Shown piece by piece: positions 1-9,055 of a stretch of 34,664 nucleotides of DNA. How positions within the stretch are numbered: position 1 is the first letter of the stretch; every line of letters begins with the position of its first letter. The stretch is from Stieleria sedimenti (GTDB taxonomy: Bacteria; Planctomycetota; Planctomycetia; Pirellulales; Pirellulaceae): the NCBI RefSeq assembly GCF_025060895.1, contig NZ_JANZKV010000307.1, positions 1-34,664 of the forward strand, in the 5' to 3' direction. Below the pieces are notes generated by a model. That model saw only the letters and a list, made by a program, of their open reading frames with translations. It did not search any database and was not told the DNA's origin. The position numbers and the translations under genes are program-made.

Positions 1-9
1 AGACCGTCG

Positions 10-119
10 CTCCGGGCCTAGAGACACCGGTGGCTGACGCCACCGATAGACACTGTTTCAACCTCTCCGGACATAGGGACACCGGTAGCTCACGCCACCG
101 GCACAGACTCTGTCTGCGC
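10..119. repeat. Two-copy 55-bp tandem repeat with hairpins
   Basis: Two units begin with CTCCGG and continue through GACACCGG (positions 23 and 78), giving a period of 55 bp. Each unit holds a small inverted repeat: in unit 1 CGGTGGC, a TGAC loop, then GCCACCG; in unit 2 CCGGTAGC, TCAC, GCCACCGG with one mismatch. The pair lies about 33 nt downstream of the stop codon of the minus-strand gene that ends at 153, so it would sit in that gene's 3' untranslated region. It may act as a terminator or be a copy of a dispersed repeat. The left part of the repeat may extend beyond the window. Confidence 0.6.
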
Positions 120-152
120 GCCGGCCAAGAGGGCAAGGAGAACAGTGCGTCG

Positions 153-1178
153 CTATCGCTTGGGGATCGTCGGTGCGTTCGGTTGACCTTCGGCGATTTG
201 CGGCGGCAAGAAGTTCTGGCGGGTGATCTCCCAGTTGGACGGCGGCTTCTTGGGGATGAAGTTGCCCATGAATTGCTGCAGCCCGGCACCGATGGCGTTT
301 CGCTTGACGTCGCTGAACTCGTAGTGATCCCATTGCGGGGCTAGCTTTTCATGAAAATTCGGCGCGTACATGATCAAGACTTCGGGCTCGAACGTCGCGC
401 TCAAGACGACTTGCACCATCTTGTATTGCGCTCGGTCTTCCTGCCGTTTCGGCCAGGCTTGAATCAAAAAGGTGTTGGCTTTCGGCGACGGTTTCAACGT
501 CAACCAATAGCGTTGCTTGATCTCCTGGGCGTCCAAGTTGAACACAAAGGGCAATGGGCTGTTGAAGATCTGTTGGCCTTGCATCTCCGGCGGCAGCGTT
601 TGCACGTTGCACTTCTTCTCGCCGCGATCGTATTCAATCAACTCCACCCCGTTGCAAACCCAGTACTCACCAAACTTATTGGGGTTCGGTCCATACTGCG
701 GCTTGCCGTCCTTCATGCCTTTATAAAACATCATGCTGTCGACCCGGAACAAGCCCTTGTCCGGGTTGGCGTATTTGATTTCGCCTTCGGCCTTGTGCGC
801 GTGGATTCCCGCCGGGGCGGCCATCAAATCAAAGTGCCAGCGTTCGAATTTGCATTCGAGCGTCTTGGTGCCTTGGCTTTGCGTTTGCCAAGCCAACAAC
901 ACCTGGTCCAACTGCGCTTGCTGCTGGGGCGTCAAAGCAGGAAACGGCTGTTGTGCGGCGGCGGGTTGGCCACCACCGGCGACCGCTTGTTGGGCTCCCG
1001 GCTGCTGTGCCTCGGCCTGCCGGGTAAAGAACATCGGCGTGGTGAACAGACAGCCGATGATTGCTGCACTGAACCATCGAAATGCGCGGCAACGGTTCGT
1101 ACAACCGATCCCGTGTTCGCCGTTCCTGTTTTGTTGGTACGTCTTTCCCATGGCCAGCGGCACCATCCTTGGAGTCAT
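153..1178 (-). CDS. Exported planctomycete protein, TIGR03009-like
   Basis: The 341-residue product has a basic N-terminus followed by a hydrophobic stretch (about residues 34-50) and a likely signal peptidase site after QAEA, so export is expected. A Gln/Ala/Pro-rich linker (about 57-90) leads to a conserved body containing ECKFERWHFD, a GLFRVDS strand and WVCNGVELIEYD. That pattern matches my memory of planctomycete domain TIGR03009, a family of unknown function with a LolA-like, beta-rich appearance. The C-terminus is Pro-rich. Starts at 1178 (ATG) or 1151 (ATG, MGKT) are both possible; the second has an AAGGATGG-like sequence upstream. The gene is divergent from the WD40 gene. Function is unknown; a role in envelope lipid or lipoprotein handling would be speculation from fold resemblance. 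Confidence 0.75.
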   Translation of the reverse strand: MTPRMVPLAMGKTYQQNRNGEHGIGCTNRCRAFRWFSAAIIGCLFTTPMFFTRQAEAQQPGAQQAVAGGGQPAAAQQPFPALTPQQQAQLDQVLLAWQTQSQGTKTLECKFERWHFDLMAAPAGIHAHKAEGEIKYANPDKGLFRVDSMMFYKGMKDGKPQYGPNPNKFGEYWVCNGVELIEYDRGEKKCNVQTLPPEMQGQQIFNSPLPFVFNLDAQEIKQRYWLTLKPSPKANTFLIQAWPKRQEDRAQYKMVQVVLSATFEPEVLIMYAPNFHEKLAPQWDHYEFSDVKRNAIGAGLQQFMGNFIPKKPPSNWEITRQNFLPPQIAEGQPNAPTIPKR

Positions 1179-1468
1179 TGATTGGTCAATTCATTCGACA
1201 AGAACCGCGTCAAAGTCCGCGGCCGCTGGCGTTGTAGCAAGTCCGGACGCTCCGCAGAAAGTCGGATTTGCCCGGCGCCGTCAGTTTTGCCACTCGCAAA
1301 GGCGTTGCTAGCAATTGGTTTTAGAGATTCCGATTGATCCGGTCATGAGTGACGGGATAGATGGCCGATGACAGAAGAGAAGCGGGCTGCGCAGAGTTTG
1401 CGTTTGCCGGCGGGTGGAAATTGAAAGCAAGGTACGCAGGACCGCCCCGGATTGCGGGAGGGAGTCAC

Positions 1469-2740
1469 ATGTCAAAACGAACCGTCTCTTTGGACGCCCC
1501 ATCGGGCAACGCTGCGAAGCATTTTTTAGCGGCAGGGCGCGAGCCCTCCGGCGTTTTGGCAAAGATGAAGGACCGGAGGGCTCGCGCCCTGCTGCTAAAA
1601 CCTCAAGAAACACATGGGGAAAATGCGTCACAGCGTTGCCCATTGGGTCTGTCACGTCGTTGGATACTGACCGCTGCAGCCGGCGGTGCGATGGCAGGAC
1701 TTCGCTGGGCGGCACCGGGCTGGGCGACCGAGCCGCAGACCCCGGTCGCGGCCGGGTTGTCGGCAAAACCAGCGGTTGAACGAGTGACGCAGGTGGTTGA
1801 AAGTCAAATGATTCGGCTCGAGCCAGTCAGTTCGGATTTCGGCAGAACGATTGTCCGAGCGATCGCATCGGACCCGCGAGGCGAGTTGATCGCGGTCGCC
1901 GGCGATGATCATGCGATTCGAATCATGGACACGGCGCGGTTGGAAGTCCGCGCGACGCTGCAGGGGCACACGGACATGATTCAAACGTTGCATTTTGATC
2001 CCGCCGGCAATCGGTTGGTTTCGGCGGGCAACGATGGACAATTGATCATTTGGAATCGCGACGCAGATTTCGGTGTGATCCAGCGAATGCAGGGCACGCC
2101 GGCGCTGGCTTGTGTTCGTTTCTCGCCGGATGGTCGACAGATCGCCGCGGTCGGTTTCGAAAACAAAGTTTATCTGTTCACTCGCGGGAAACGCGCGGAC
2201 CAACCCCAGGCGGAATGCGACTGCACCGACCTGCGTGCGGTTGACTATTCCGGCGATGGAAAGCTGTTGGCGGTCGCCGGACGCAGCGGCGATCTTCACT
2301 TGTTTGACCGCGCGACCAACAAACTGATCGACGACTATCAGATCCACACCGGTCGCATTCACGATTTGAAATTCAACGCGTCGTCGCCGGTCGTGGTCAC
2401 CACAGGCGAAGACGGCTACGTCGTGATGTTTGATACCGACATCAAACGACCGATTGGTCGCATCGCCGTCACGACGGGCAAACTGTTTTCGGTGTGCATC
2501 TTGGATCGCGAACACCTGGCCGTCGCCGGCAGTGACAACATGATCCGCATTGTCAACGTGACGCTCGGTCGTGTCGTTGAAGAGCTGCGCGGGCACACCG
2601 GATCGATTGCCGCATTAGCGTCCAGCGGCGACGCTCTGTTTTCCGGCGGCTATGACGCAACACTGAAACGATGGGACCTGGGCGGATTAAAAGCTGGCCG
2701 GGAACGCATCGCCGAACGCAACAACCCGATCGATCGATAA
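1469..2740 (+). CDS. Tat-exported WD40 beta-propeller protein
   Basis: The product is 423 residues. The ATG at 1469 is chosen because GGAGG (1457-1461) lies 7 nt upstream; the frame is open back to 1361 but without such a site. A twin-arginine segment SRRWILTAAAGGAMAGL (about 62-78) ending near GWA is a clear Tat signal. It sits about 60 residues in, because a palindromic repeat (about 1504-1641) is translated as part of the n-region. An alternative TTG start at 1643, just before LSRRW, would give a normal-length signal but lacks a Shine-Dalgarno site. The mature part has seven WD40-like blades, for example RAIASDPRG..IRIMD, FDPAGNRLVSAGNDGQLIIWN, RFSPDGRQIAAVG and a last GYDATLKRWDL. It is probably a scaffold for protein interaction outside the cytoplasm; the partner is unknown. 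It lies immediately upstream of the giant surface protein gene. Confidence 0.85.
   Translation: MSKRTVSLDAPSGNAAKHFLAAGREPSGVLAKMKDRRARALLLKPQETHGENASQRCPLGLSRRWILTAAAGGAMAGLRWAAPGWATEPQTPVAAGLSAKPAVERVTQVVESQMIRLEPVSSDFGRTIVRAIASDPRGELIAVAGDDHAIRIMDTARLEVRATLQGHTDMIQTLHFDPAGNRLVSAGNDGQLIIWNRDADFGVIQRMQGTPALACVRFSPDGRQIAAVGFENKVYLFTRGKRADQPQAECDCTDLRAVDYSGDGKLLAVAGRSGDLHLFDRATNKLIDDYQIHTGRIHDLKFNASSPVVVTTGEDGYVVMFDTDIKRPIGRIAVTTGKLFSVCILDREHLAVAGSDNMIRIVNVTLGRVVEELRGHTGSIAALASSGDALFSGGYDATLKRWDLGGLKAGRERIAERNNPIDR
1504..1641. repeat. Palindromic dispersed element inside a coding region
   Basis: Outer arms (1504-1525 and 1620-1641, GGGCAACGCTG versus CAGCGTTGCCC) flank inner arms (about 1526-1552 and 1571-1598) that match the element at 18828-18922. 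Each inner arm contains its own small hairpin, AGGGC-GCGA-GCCCT. CCAT occurs at both edges (1499-1502 and 1640-1643), a possible short target duplication. Depending on where the edges are set, the insertion is 138 or 141 nt, both multiples of three, so the WD40 reading frame stays open. Confidence 0.75.
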
Positions 2741-2860
2741 CGCAGACATCACCTTGAGCGGTTCTTTCACGCCGGGGGAGCGGCGAAAGCATCGACAACA
2801 ACCGCTTGTGACCAGAGCAGAAACTCGGAAAAGCCCCCTTTTCCACTCGTACAGGCACAT

Positions 2861-2867
2861 GGAGGTG
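2861..2867 (+). promoter_or_regulatory. Ribosome binding site for the GTG start at 2876
   Basis: GGAGGTG lies 8 nt before the GTG at 2876. This supports the non-ATG start of the large surface-protein gene. The preceding gap (2741-2860) holds no other feature I can name. Confidence 0.6.
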
Positions 2868-2875
2868 CCGCGCTC

Positions 2876-5800
2876 GTGATTTGGAAACCCAAACGAATTC
2901 GCCGTTCATCACGGAAGCAACCGTCGGAAGTCAAGCGTCGTGCGCCTCGGCCACAACACTTGGAGCGACGTGAATTGCTGGCCGCTGATCCGATTCACGT
3001 CGGAGTCGTGTATCTGGAAACGGACTATCTGGAATCCGACAACGACGTGGGCAGCGATTCCCAGGGCGATCGTTTCATTCTGTCGTTCACCGGAGGCGCT
3101 GCGGACACCGAGTTGCAGCAACTGCGGATTAGCACCGACAAAGACGGCGATGGCATCTCCGTCGGCGATCCGATCTTTGACACCCAAGTCGGCGGCCGCG
3201 GAAAAAGCAACGCGCATGATTTCCAGATCATCAAGATCGAAACGCTCGACGGCCGTATCGCAACGGCGGAAGCCACGGTCGCCGATGGCGGGCAAGAGTT
3301 GGTCTTGAACCTGCAGAACTTCCGCGCCGGCGATCGATTGGAATTCACGATCGACGTCGACGAAGTCCTCCGCAATTCGCTGGATCTGGCCGTCTTCAAC
3401 GATCGCTTGGACGTGATCACGTCGGGGCAGGAGTTTCAGGATTCGATTCTGGAAGCCGTGTTTGAAGCGCCGCACTATGAATCCGCCACCGCCGACGCGA
3501 TCTTTTTAAATGATTACGGCGCGCCCCATCTGCAGCAGGGACTCAATTTGCCGCCGGACGAAGGCACCGGTCCGGACAGTCGCCCCAACCGTAGCGCCGC
3601 GGCGGTCGCCACAACCGCTCAAACGCCCAAGCCGGTTTCGATCAGCGGTGGCGTTTGGCTGGACAACAACTTGGACGCGATCTGGCAAGACGATGAGATC
3701 GGGCTCGCAGACGTCGAGTTGGCACTGTACGCGGCCGGTCTGAATGGCCAATATGTGGACACCGGACACCGAGTCCAAACCGACAGCTCCGGGGCCTACG
3801 AATTCGGGCGATCACTGAACCTGATGCCGGGGCAATATCGTGTGGCGCAGCGGCAACCCGACGGGTTGTTCAGCGTCGCCGCAGTTCCCGGGTCGGTTGG
3901 CGGTCAGGCGACGGGCGTGGTGACCAGCCTCGATGTCTTGTCGGCGATTCAAATTCCGCTCGGGGATACCGATGCGATCGAGATGAACTTTGCCGAAGCA
4001 GCACCGGCGGCGATCGGCGGATCGGTGTACCGCGACGACAACGACAACGGCGTCCGCGACCCGGGCGAAGAGGGGATCTCCGGCGTCACGGTACGGCTGG
4101 TTCCGATCGATACCATTGCGGCCCAAACCGTCAGCACGGCGATCACCGATGCCTCCGGAGCCTATTCGTTCGACGGGCTTGCGCCGGGGGTTTATGAAAT
4201 CATCGAGGTGACCCAGCCGGTCGATTTTGTCGACGGGACCGATGCGGCAGGCACCATCGACGGGCAGATCGTCGGGGCGGCGGTGAACCCGGGCGACCAG
4301 ATCCGCGACATTCGTTTGGACGGCGGCGACGTCGGCATCGATTACAACTTTGGCGAACTGGCGCTGGGTGAGCTTTCGGGTTATGTGTTTTTGGCTGCGC
4401 CGGGCGAAGACTGCGACGGTGCCCACACACCGGGGACCGATCAGCCGCTCGGTGGTGTGATCGTCGAATTGCAGACTCCCGATGGAAACGTGATCTCACG
4501 CGTGACAACGACGCCGATGGGGCATTACAGCTTCGACTCGGTCGCTCCGGGCACCTACCGCATTGTGCAGTACACGCCGTCACATCTGCTGGACGGTGCC
4601 TCCCATATCGGCACCATCGACGGCATCCACAGTGGAACGGCGAACGACGGAACGATGATCCAGAACATCATGCTGACGCCCGGCGGCGTCGGTGTGGAAT
4701 ACAATTTCTGTGAAATCGCCCCCGTCTCGCTTTCCGGCTACGTCTATCACGACCAATCCAACGATGGGCGGCGAGATGCTGGCGAAGCCGGTATCGGCGG
4801 CGCGATCGTGACGTTGATCGGCGAGGACGGCCAGATCGTTGCGACGACGGCGACCGACAACGAGGGGCGGTACGAATTCAACGACCTGCCACCGGGTGTT
4901 TACGAAGTCCGCGAAACACAGCCGAATGGATTCTTGGATGGAATCGACTCGGCAGGACGCGTCGACGGCGTCGCGGTCGGCCATGCGTCCGACGACTGGA
5001 TTCGACTGATCGATCTTCCGCAAGGCTTGTCGGGCACGGAGTACAATTTCGGCGAACTCTTGCCCGCATCACTCTCGGGACTGGTGCACGCGGACCTGGA
5101 TGGCGACTGCGTTCGCGATGAAAACGAAGTCGGCTTGGCCGGCGTGATGATTCGGTTGTTCGATGAAAACGGAACCGAAGTCGCGTCGGCGGTCACCAAC
5201 GCGGAAGGCATCTATCGATTCTCTGATTTGATGCCCGGTCGCTACACGGTCGTGCAAGACCAACCAGAAGGCTACTTTGACGGCGGATCGAAACCCGGAT
5301 CCGAAGGCGGCGTGGCGGACGAGAACCTGATCAGCGAGATCGAGTTGGAATCCGGCACGGTGGCAACGGACTACGATTTCTGTGAAGAACCGCCGACGAG
5401 TCTGGCCGGCTCGGTGCACGTCGACAGCGACGGCGATTGCGTCCGCGACGAAGACGAACGTGGCATCGCCGGCGTCACGATCGAACTGCGTGACGCAAGC
5501 GGGGCGCGCGTCGCGACGACAACCACCGACGAAAACGGCGACTACCGCTTTGACGGGCTGCGCGGCGGCGACTACAGCATCTTTGAAGTTCAACCGGCAG
5601 GCTATCTGCAAGGCGGCCAGACGCTCGGCAGCGCCGGCGGTGTCATCTTGGGCGTCGACTTGATGTCCGTTTCGCTGCAACCGGGCCAGGCCGCGGTCGA
5701 CTACCTGTTTTGCGAATACGAACCGGGCACGCTGTCTGGAACGGTCTGGAGTGACAGCGACCAGGATCAGATTCACGATAACGACGAAGACCCGATCGGC

Positions 5801-7720
5801 GATGTGACCATCAAGCTGATCGACGAAAACGGCGTCACGTTGCGAACGACGATGACCGACGTGCAAGGTCGCTACGTTTTCGACCAACTGCCGCCGGGTG
5901 TCTACAGCGTCCGCCAGACGCAACCGGCGGACTACTTTCACGGCGGCCAACTGATCGGTGACCGGGGTGGCGTTGTCGCCGAAGAGGACTTGATTGCGGG
6001 CATCAACATCGGCAGCGGGGTCGATGCGTCCGATTACAGTTTCCCCGAAATCCCACCGGCGACGATCTCGGGGTTCGTTTTCATCGATGGTGACGTGATT
6101 GAAACGGAAGACCCGATCGCGGCGGAGGATTTGCGTCAGTATCGCAACGGAGTGTTCAGCAGCGACGATACGCCGATTGCAGGGGTCCGAATTGAGATTC
6201 GTGACGCCGACGGCGGCCGACTGAACGATGACGCATTCTTGTCCGGGGACGCCTCGGAGCATTCTGTCGTGATCACCGACAGCGAAGGAGTCTACGTGTT
6301 CACGGGACTGCGACCGGGCACCTACACCCTGTTCCAATCACAACCCGCGAATCTGACCGATTCGATCGACACGCCGGGCACGACCGGGGGCTTGGCGGTC
6401 AATGCGGCGGATCCATACACCGACGAACAAGCTCAGCTGATCGCATCCATCGAAGCCGCTCAATCTTTCGACGCGTTGTTGTCGATCAGCGTCGGCGCCG
6501 GAATCGAATCGCAGCACAACAATTTCAGCGAAGTTGTCATTGAAATTGTATTGCCACCGCTGGAGCCGCCTGTCGATCCGCCCGAATTGCCTCCGCCGTC
6601 CGATATCCTGCCGATCCCGGAAACGGTACGCCCCTCCGCCCCACCGCCACCGATCGAATCGTTTGACACCAAAACGATTTCGTTCAGCGTAGGCGAGGTC
6701 GCAGAGCGAACGGTGCCGCGTTTCATCGGCGAAGTCGACGCGGTGACGTGGCACCTGAGTGTGATCAATGGCGGTTACCCCCGAGGCACCGTCGCTTCGG
6801 GTAACCAATTCAAGGAAGTCGCGATGAAGCGAATGAGGCAGAATTGGTCCGAAGGTGACCACGCCGAAGGCGCTTGGAAGTTGTTGACGATCGAGGGCGA
6901 AGTTCGGCAAGAGAGCAAGCAGATGACGCTGGGAGCCGAAGACGCTGTCGCGTTGGTCGGCGATTTCAACGGCGACGGACATGACGAAGCTGCGGTGTAC
7001 GTCGCGGGTCAATGGTTCGTCGATCTGAACGGCAACGGAGTCTGGGACGAGGGTGACCTGTGGATCTTGCTGGGGACGGCGATGGATCAGCCGGTCGTCG
7101 GCGACTGGGACGGTGATGGCAAAGACGACATCGGCATCTTTGGACGAAAGTGGGAACGCGACCTTCATCGCGTCAAATTGGACGCCGGCTTGCCGGATCC
7201 GTCCAACCGTTCGCGACGCTACCTGGAAAACCGCAAGACGCTCGGTTTGGTGTCGGCAAAACTGCGTGGCGAAGATCGCCCACGGAAGCTGCAGCGGGGT
7301 AGCGATGGCGAACTGCGGGCCGATGCGGTCGACCATGTTTTCCAATTCGGCGAAGACGTGGACACACCGGTTGCCGGTGATTGGAACGGCGACGGAATCG
7401 ACCAAATCGGAACCTTCCGCGGTGGCACCTGGGTGTTGGATGCCGAAGGCGATGGACGTCGCAAAGCCGGTGAAACCACCTTTGACTTTGGCCAGCCCGG
7501 TGATCGTCCGGTCGTCGGCGATTTCGATGGGGACGGGATCGATGAAGTCGGTGTGATCCGCGGCAACACCTGGATCATCGACTCCGACAACAACGGCAAA
7601 ATGACCGCCGATGATCTGCGAATCGAACTGCCGCCGGGCGACGCCGACGCCCAACCGATCGTCGGTGACTGGGACGGCGACGGCAAAGACGAACCGGGTT
7701 ACTACCACCGGGCGGGGTGA
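2876..7720 (+). CDS. Giant surface protein: SdrD-B-like modules plus FG-GAP-like repeats
   Basis: The product is 1614 residues. The N-terminus is very basic and carries LERRELLAADP (about 30-40), a motif that opens many very large planctomycete extracellular proteins in place of a classic signal peptide. A beta-rich N-domain follows (about 40-230). Eight repeated modules of roughly 110-120 residues begin near 255, 380, 499, 618, 732, 842, 952 and 1063. Typical openings are GSVYRDDNDNGVRDPGEEGI and GLVHADLDGDCVRDENEVG: SdrD-B/Cna-B-type Ig-like folds with Asp-rich calcium-binding loops, each closing with YxFDGLxPGxYxxxExQP. A Pro-rich linker (about 1224-1255) separates them from a C-terminal block (from about 1360) of DFNGDGHDE, DWDGDGKDD, DWNGDGIDQ and DFDGDGIDE motifs, FG-GAP/VCBS-like calcium sites. 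No C-terminal anchor is visible. The protein is acidic and probably a calcium-stabilised adhesin or wall protein. Confidence 0.9.
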   Translation: MIWKPKRIRRSSRKQPSEVKRRAPRPQHLERRELLAADPIHVGVVYLETDYLESDNDVGSDSQGDRFILSFTGGAADTELQQLRISTDKDGDGISVGDPIFDTQVGGRGKSNAHDFQIIKIETLDGRIATAEATVADGGQELVLNLQNFRAGDRLEFTIDVDEVLRNSLDLAVFNDRLDVITSGQEFQDSILEAVFEAPHYESATADAIFLNDYGAPHLQQGLNLPPDEGTGPDSRPNRSAAAVATTAQTPKPVSISGGVWLDNNLDAIWQDDEIGLADVELALYAAGLNGQYVDTGHRVQTDSSGAYEFGRSLNLMPGQYRVAQRQPDGLFSVAAVPGSVGGQATGVVTSLDVLSAIQIPLGDTDAIEMNFAEAAPAAIGGSVYRDDNDNGVRDPGEEGISGVTVRLVPIDTIAAQTVSTAITDASGAYSFDGLAPGVYEIIEVTQPVDFVDGTDAAGTIDGQIVGAAVNPGDQIRDIRLDGGDVGIDYNFGELALGELSGYVFLAAPGEDCDGAHTPGTDQPLGGVIVELQTPDGNVISRVTTTPMGHYSFDSVAPGTYRIVQYTPSHLLDGASHIGTIDGIHSGTANDGTMIQNIMLTPGGVGVEYNFCEIAPVSLSGYVYHDQSNDGRRDAGEAGIGGAIVTLIGEDGQIVATTATDNEGRYEFNDLPPGVYEVRETQPNGFLDGIDSAGRVDGVAVGHASDDWIRLIDLPQGLSGTEYNFGELLPASLSGLVHADLDGDCVRDENEVGLAGVMIRLFDENGTEVASAVTNAEGIYRFSDLMPGRYTVVQDQPEGYFDGGSKPGSEGGVADENLISEIELESGTVATDYDFCEEPPTSLAGSVHVDSDGDCVRDEDERGIAGVTIELRDASGARVATTTTDENGDYRFDGLRGGDYSIFEVQPAGYLQGGQTLGSAGGVILGVDLMSVSLQPGQAAVDYLFCEYEPGTLSGTVWSDSDQDQIHDNDEDPIGDVTIKLIDENGVTLRTTMTDVQGRYVFDQLPPGVYSVRQTQPADYFHGGQLIGDRGGVVAEEDLIAGINIGSGVDASDYSFPEIPPATISGFVFIDGDVIETEDPIAAEDLRQYRNGVFSSDDTPIAGVRIEIRDADGGRLNDDAFLSGDASEHSVVITDSEGVYVFTGLRPGTYTLFQSQPANLTDSIDTPGTTGGLAVNAADPYTDEQAQLIASIEAAQSFDALLSISVGAGIESQHNNFSEVVIEIVLPPLEPPVDPPELPPPSDILPIPETVRPSAPPPPIESFDTKTISFSVGEVAERTVPRFIGEVDAVTWHLSVINGGYPRGTVASGNQFKEVAMKRMRQNWSEGDHAEGAWKLLTIEGEVRQESKQMTLGAEDAVALVGDFNGDGHDEAAVYVAGQWFVDLNGNGVWDEGDLWILLGTAMDQPVVGDWDGDGKDDIGIFGRKWERDLHRVKLDAGLPDPSNRSRRYLENRKTLGLVSAKLRGEDRPRKLQRGSDGELRADAVDHVFQFGEDVDTPVAGDWNGDGIDQIGTFRGGTWVLDAEGDGRRKAGETTFDFGQPGDRPVVGDFDGDGIDEVGVIRGNTWIIDSDNNGKMTADDLRIELPPGDADAQPIVGDWDGDGKDEPGYYHRAG

Positions 7721-7722
7721 GG

Positions 7723-7906
7723 TTAGGTTTCAGGTTTCAGGTTTCAAGTTTCAAGTTTCGGAATTTCCGCCTTCAGACGATGTCCGAGATTTTCTTGTCA
7801 CCCATTTTCTTGTCTGACACTTTTCATTTCAAAATCCATTTTTCTGCCAACTCCCAATTCCCAACTGTCTTAAAACTTGAAACTTGAAACCTGAAACATA
7901 GAAACC
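7723..7906 (-). repeat. Dispersed intergenic element with heptamer tracts (inverted copy)
   Basis: It begins 2 nt after the stop codon at 7720 with heptamer repeats (TTTCAGG/TTTCAAG), and ends with AACTTGAAACTTGAAACC-type heptamers. The middle (about 7760-7855) read on the minus strand closely matches 16474-16580 read on the plus strand: GTTGGCAGAAAAATGG, GACAAGAAAATGGGTGACA and GGACATCGTCTGAAG all recur. It is therefore one repeat family in two orientations. No coding capacity is evident. The remaining 7907-8103 holds only the upstream extension of the next frame and nothing else I can name. Confidence 0.8.
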
Positions 7907-8103
7907 TCGCCGTGGTGTTGTGTGGACCTGTGTTGCGAAAAGGCAACGCGTCGGTCGTGCGTGATCAACGCCTGATTGGCGTCAATGCGAGGCTTTATCG
8001 GATCTTATCGGCATCGGACGAGGGGACGCCGTGTTCGGCACGGATTCTGCATTGGCGAGACTGCACTTCTCGCGTCTCGTCCTTCGATTGCAGTCAACCG
8101 CCG

Positions 8104-8928
8104 ATGCATTGCGTTACCCTTGCCGACCTCGCCGCCACGCTGTCCCAGCACGGACCTTCTTTACTGGAGTTGCGCCCGCGTGTTCCGTCCGCAACGATCA
8201 TGCGTTACTGGACGGCCTCTCGCTCTCGCCATGAACTGTGGCACCGTGTGATGTCTCGTTATCGAGACGCCAAGAACGCAGGGAACTATGGGCGACTGGC
8301 GGACTGGTGGTCCGAGCATCGGGTGGTTCTCGAAGAGATCCTGGTTTCCGAACTGTTGACCCGCGTCGTGGCAGCGATCGGGGCGGAGACGGCGGCGACC
8401 GACGGCGCCGAAAACCATGAGAGCCACGAAAGTCTGGCCGCGGTCACGCACGGGATCTATCTGGGACAAATCGAAGCCAGCAATCGAGTGGCCCAAATCA
8501 TCTTGGAATCCTGCGGTGCCCGTGTGGAAGACACCGTGCGTCTGAATCGATTGCGATACGGGGTCGAGCGCTGGACGGACTGGCTGATCGGCCGCGTCAG
8601 CGTGCATCGGGATCGATCGTTTCAATACAGCATCGACGCGGAACGATCCAAAACGTTCTACGACGAGGTTCGCGAGGGTGCCTCATGCACTCACCGAGAC
8701 ACCACGACGTGGTTGATGAATGCGGCGATGCGCGAGATGTTGGTCCGCCGCACCAGTGAAAACTCGGCGTTGGCCCACGCCAACCACGAAGTCGCCTCGG
8801 CCGCCCTGGCTCTGTTTCGGCCCGAGTTGTTTGACGACTATGGTGTACCGAAATCCGTTTGGTTGCACCGACTGCAAAAGGACGCCGCCAAGCTCAAGCC
8901 GTTTGACTTCGCAGGGGTCGGCGGTTGA
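8104..8928 (+). CDS. Unrecognised helical protein
   Basis: I do not recognise this 274-residue product. The ATG at 8104 (MHCVTLADLAATLSQHG) is chosen because the upstream in-frame stretch (from 7912) is Cys/Arg-rich, unlike the body, and borders a repeat; an earlier start cannot be excluded. The sequence is predicted to be mainly helical with no signal peptide or membrane segment. Visible features are a Trp-rich segment LADWWSEHRVVLEE, a His-containing stretch NHESHESL, RWTDWLIGRVSVHRDRS and a C-terminal Lys-rich helix. Codon use matches the neighbours. It stands alone between the surface-protein gene and a convergent cytochrome gene, so context gives no function. Confidence 0.65.
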   Translation: MHCVTLADLAATLSQHGPSLLELRPRVPSATIMRYWTASRSRHELWHRVMSRYRDAKNAGNYGRLADWWSEHRVVLEEILVSELLTRVVAAIGAETAATDGAENHESHESLAAVTHGIYLGQIEASNRVAQIILESCGARVEDTVRLNRLRYGVERWTDWLIGRVSVHRDRSFQYSIDAERSKTFYDEVREGASCTHRDTTTWLMNAAMREMLVRRTSENSALAHANHEVASAALALFRPELFDDYGVPKSVWLHRLQKDAAKLKPFDFAGVGG

Positions 8929-8942
8929 TAGCCGTTGATCGA

Positions 8943-9050
8943 TCAGTCGTCGCTCGCCAAAATCTCCACACGCCCGGCGTGGCTGATCAGATCCAGGCCC
9001 GGAGGCGGCAAGAGGTCAGGCTGACATGTGCGGCGAGATGAAATGACGAA
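8943..9050 (-). pseudogene. Possible 3' remnant of a lost gene
   Basis: One minus-strand frame reads PDLLPPPGLDLISH, then AGRVEILASDD, and stops at 8943-8945. It looks like a natural protein C-terminus. Upstream the frame runs into the large hairpin at 9056-9126 and no start or body follows. This may be the end of a gene destroyed by the hairpin element, or chance. I could not assign a family. Confidence 0.25.
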
Positions 9051-9055
9051 TATGC

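Noticed and set aside
1652-2596. Minus-strand 314-codon frame opposite the WD40 gene
   Set aside because: The plus strand encodes unmistakable WD40 blades and a Tat signal; the minus product has no recognisable feature.
5069-7708. Two long minus-strand frames (5069-6337 and 6338-7708) opposite the surface protein gene
   Set aside because: They are antisense shadows of Asp/Gly-rich, GC-rich codons. Their products are Arg/Asp/Val-rich without any domain, while the plus strand shows clear modular repeats.
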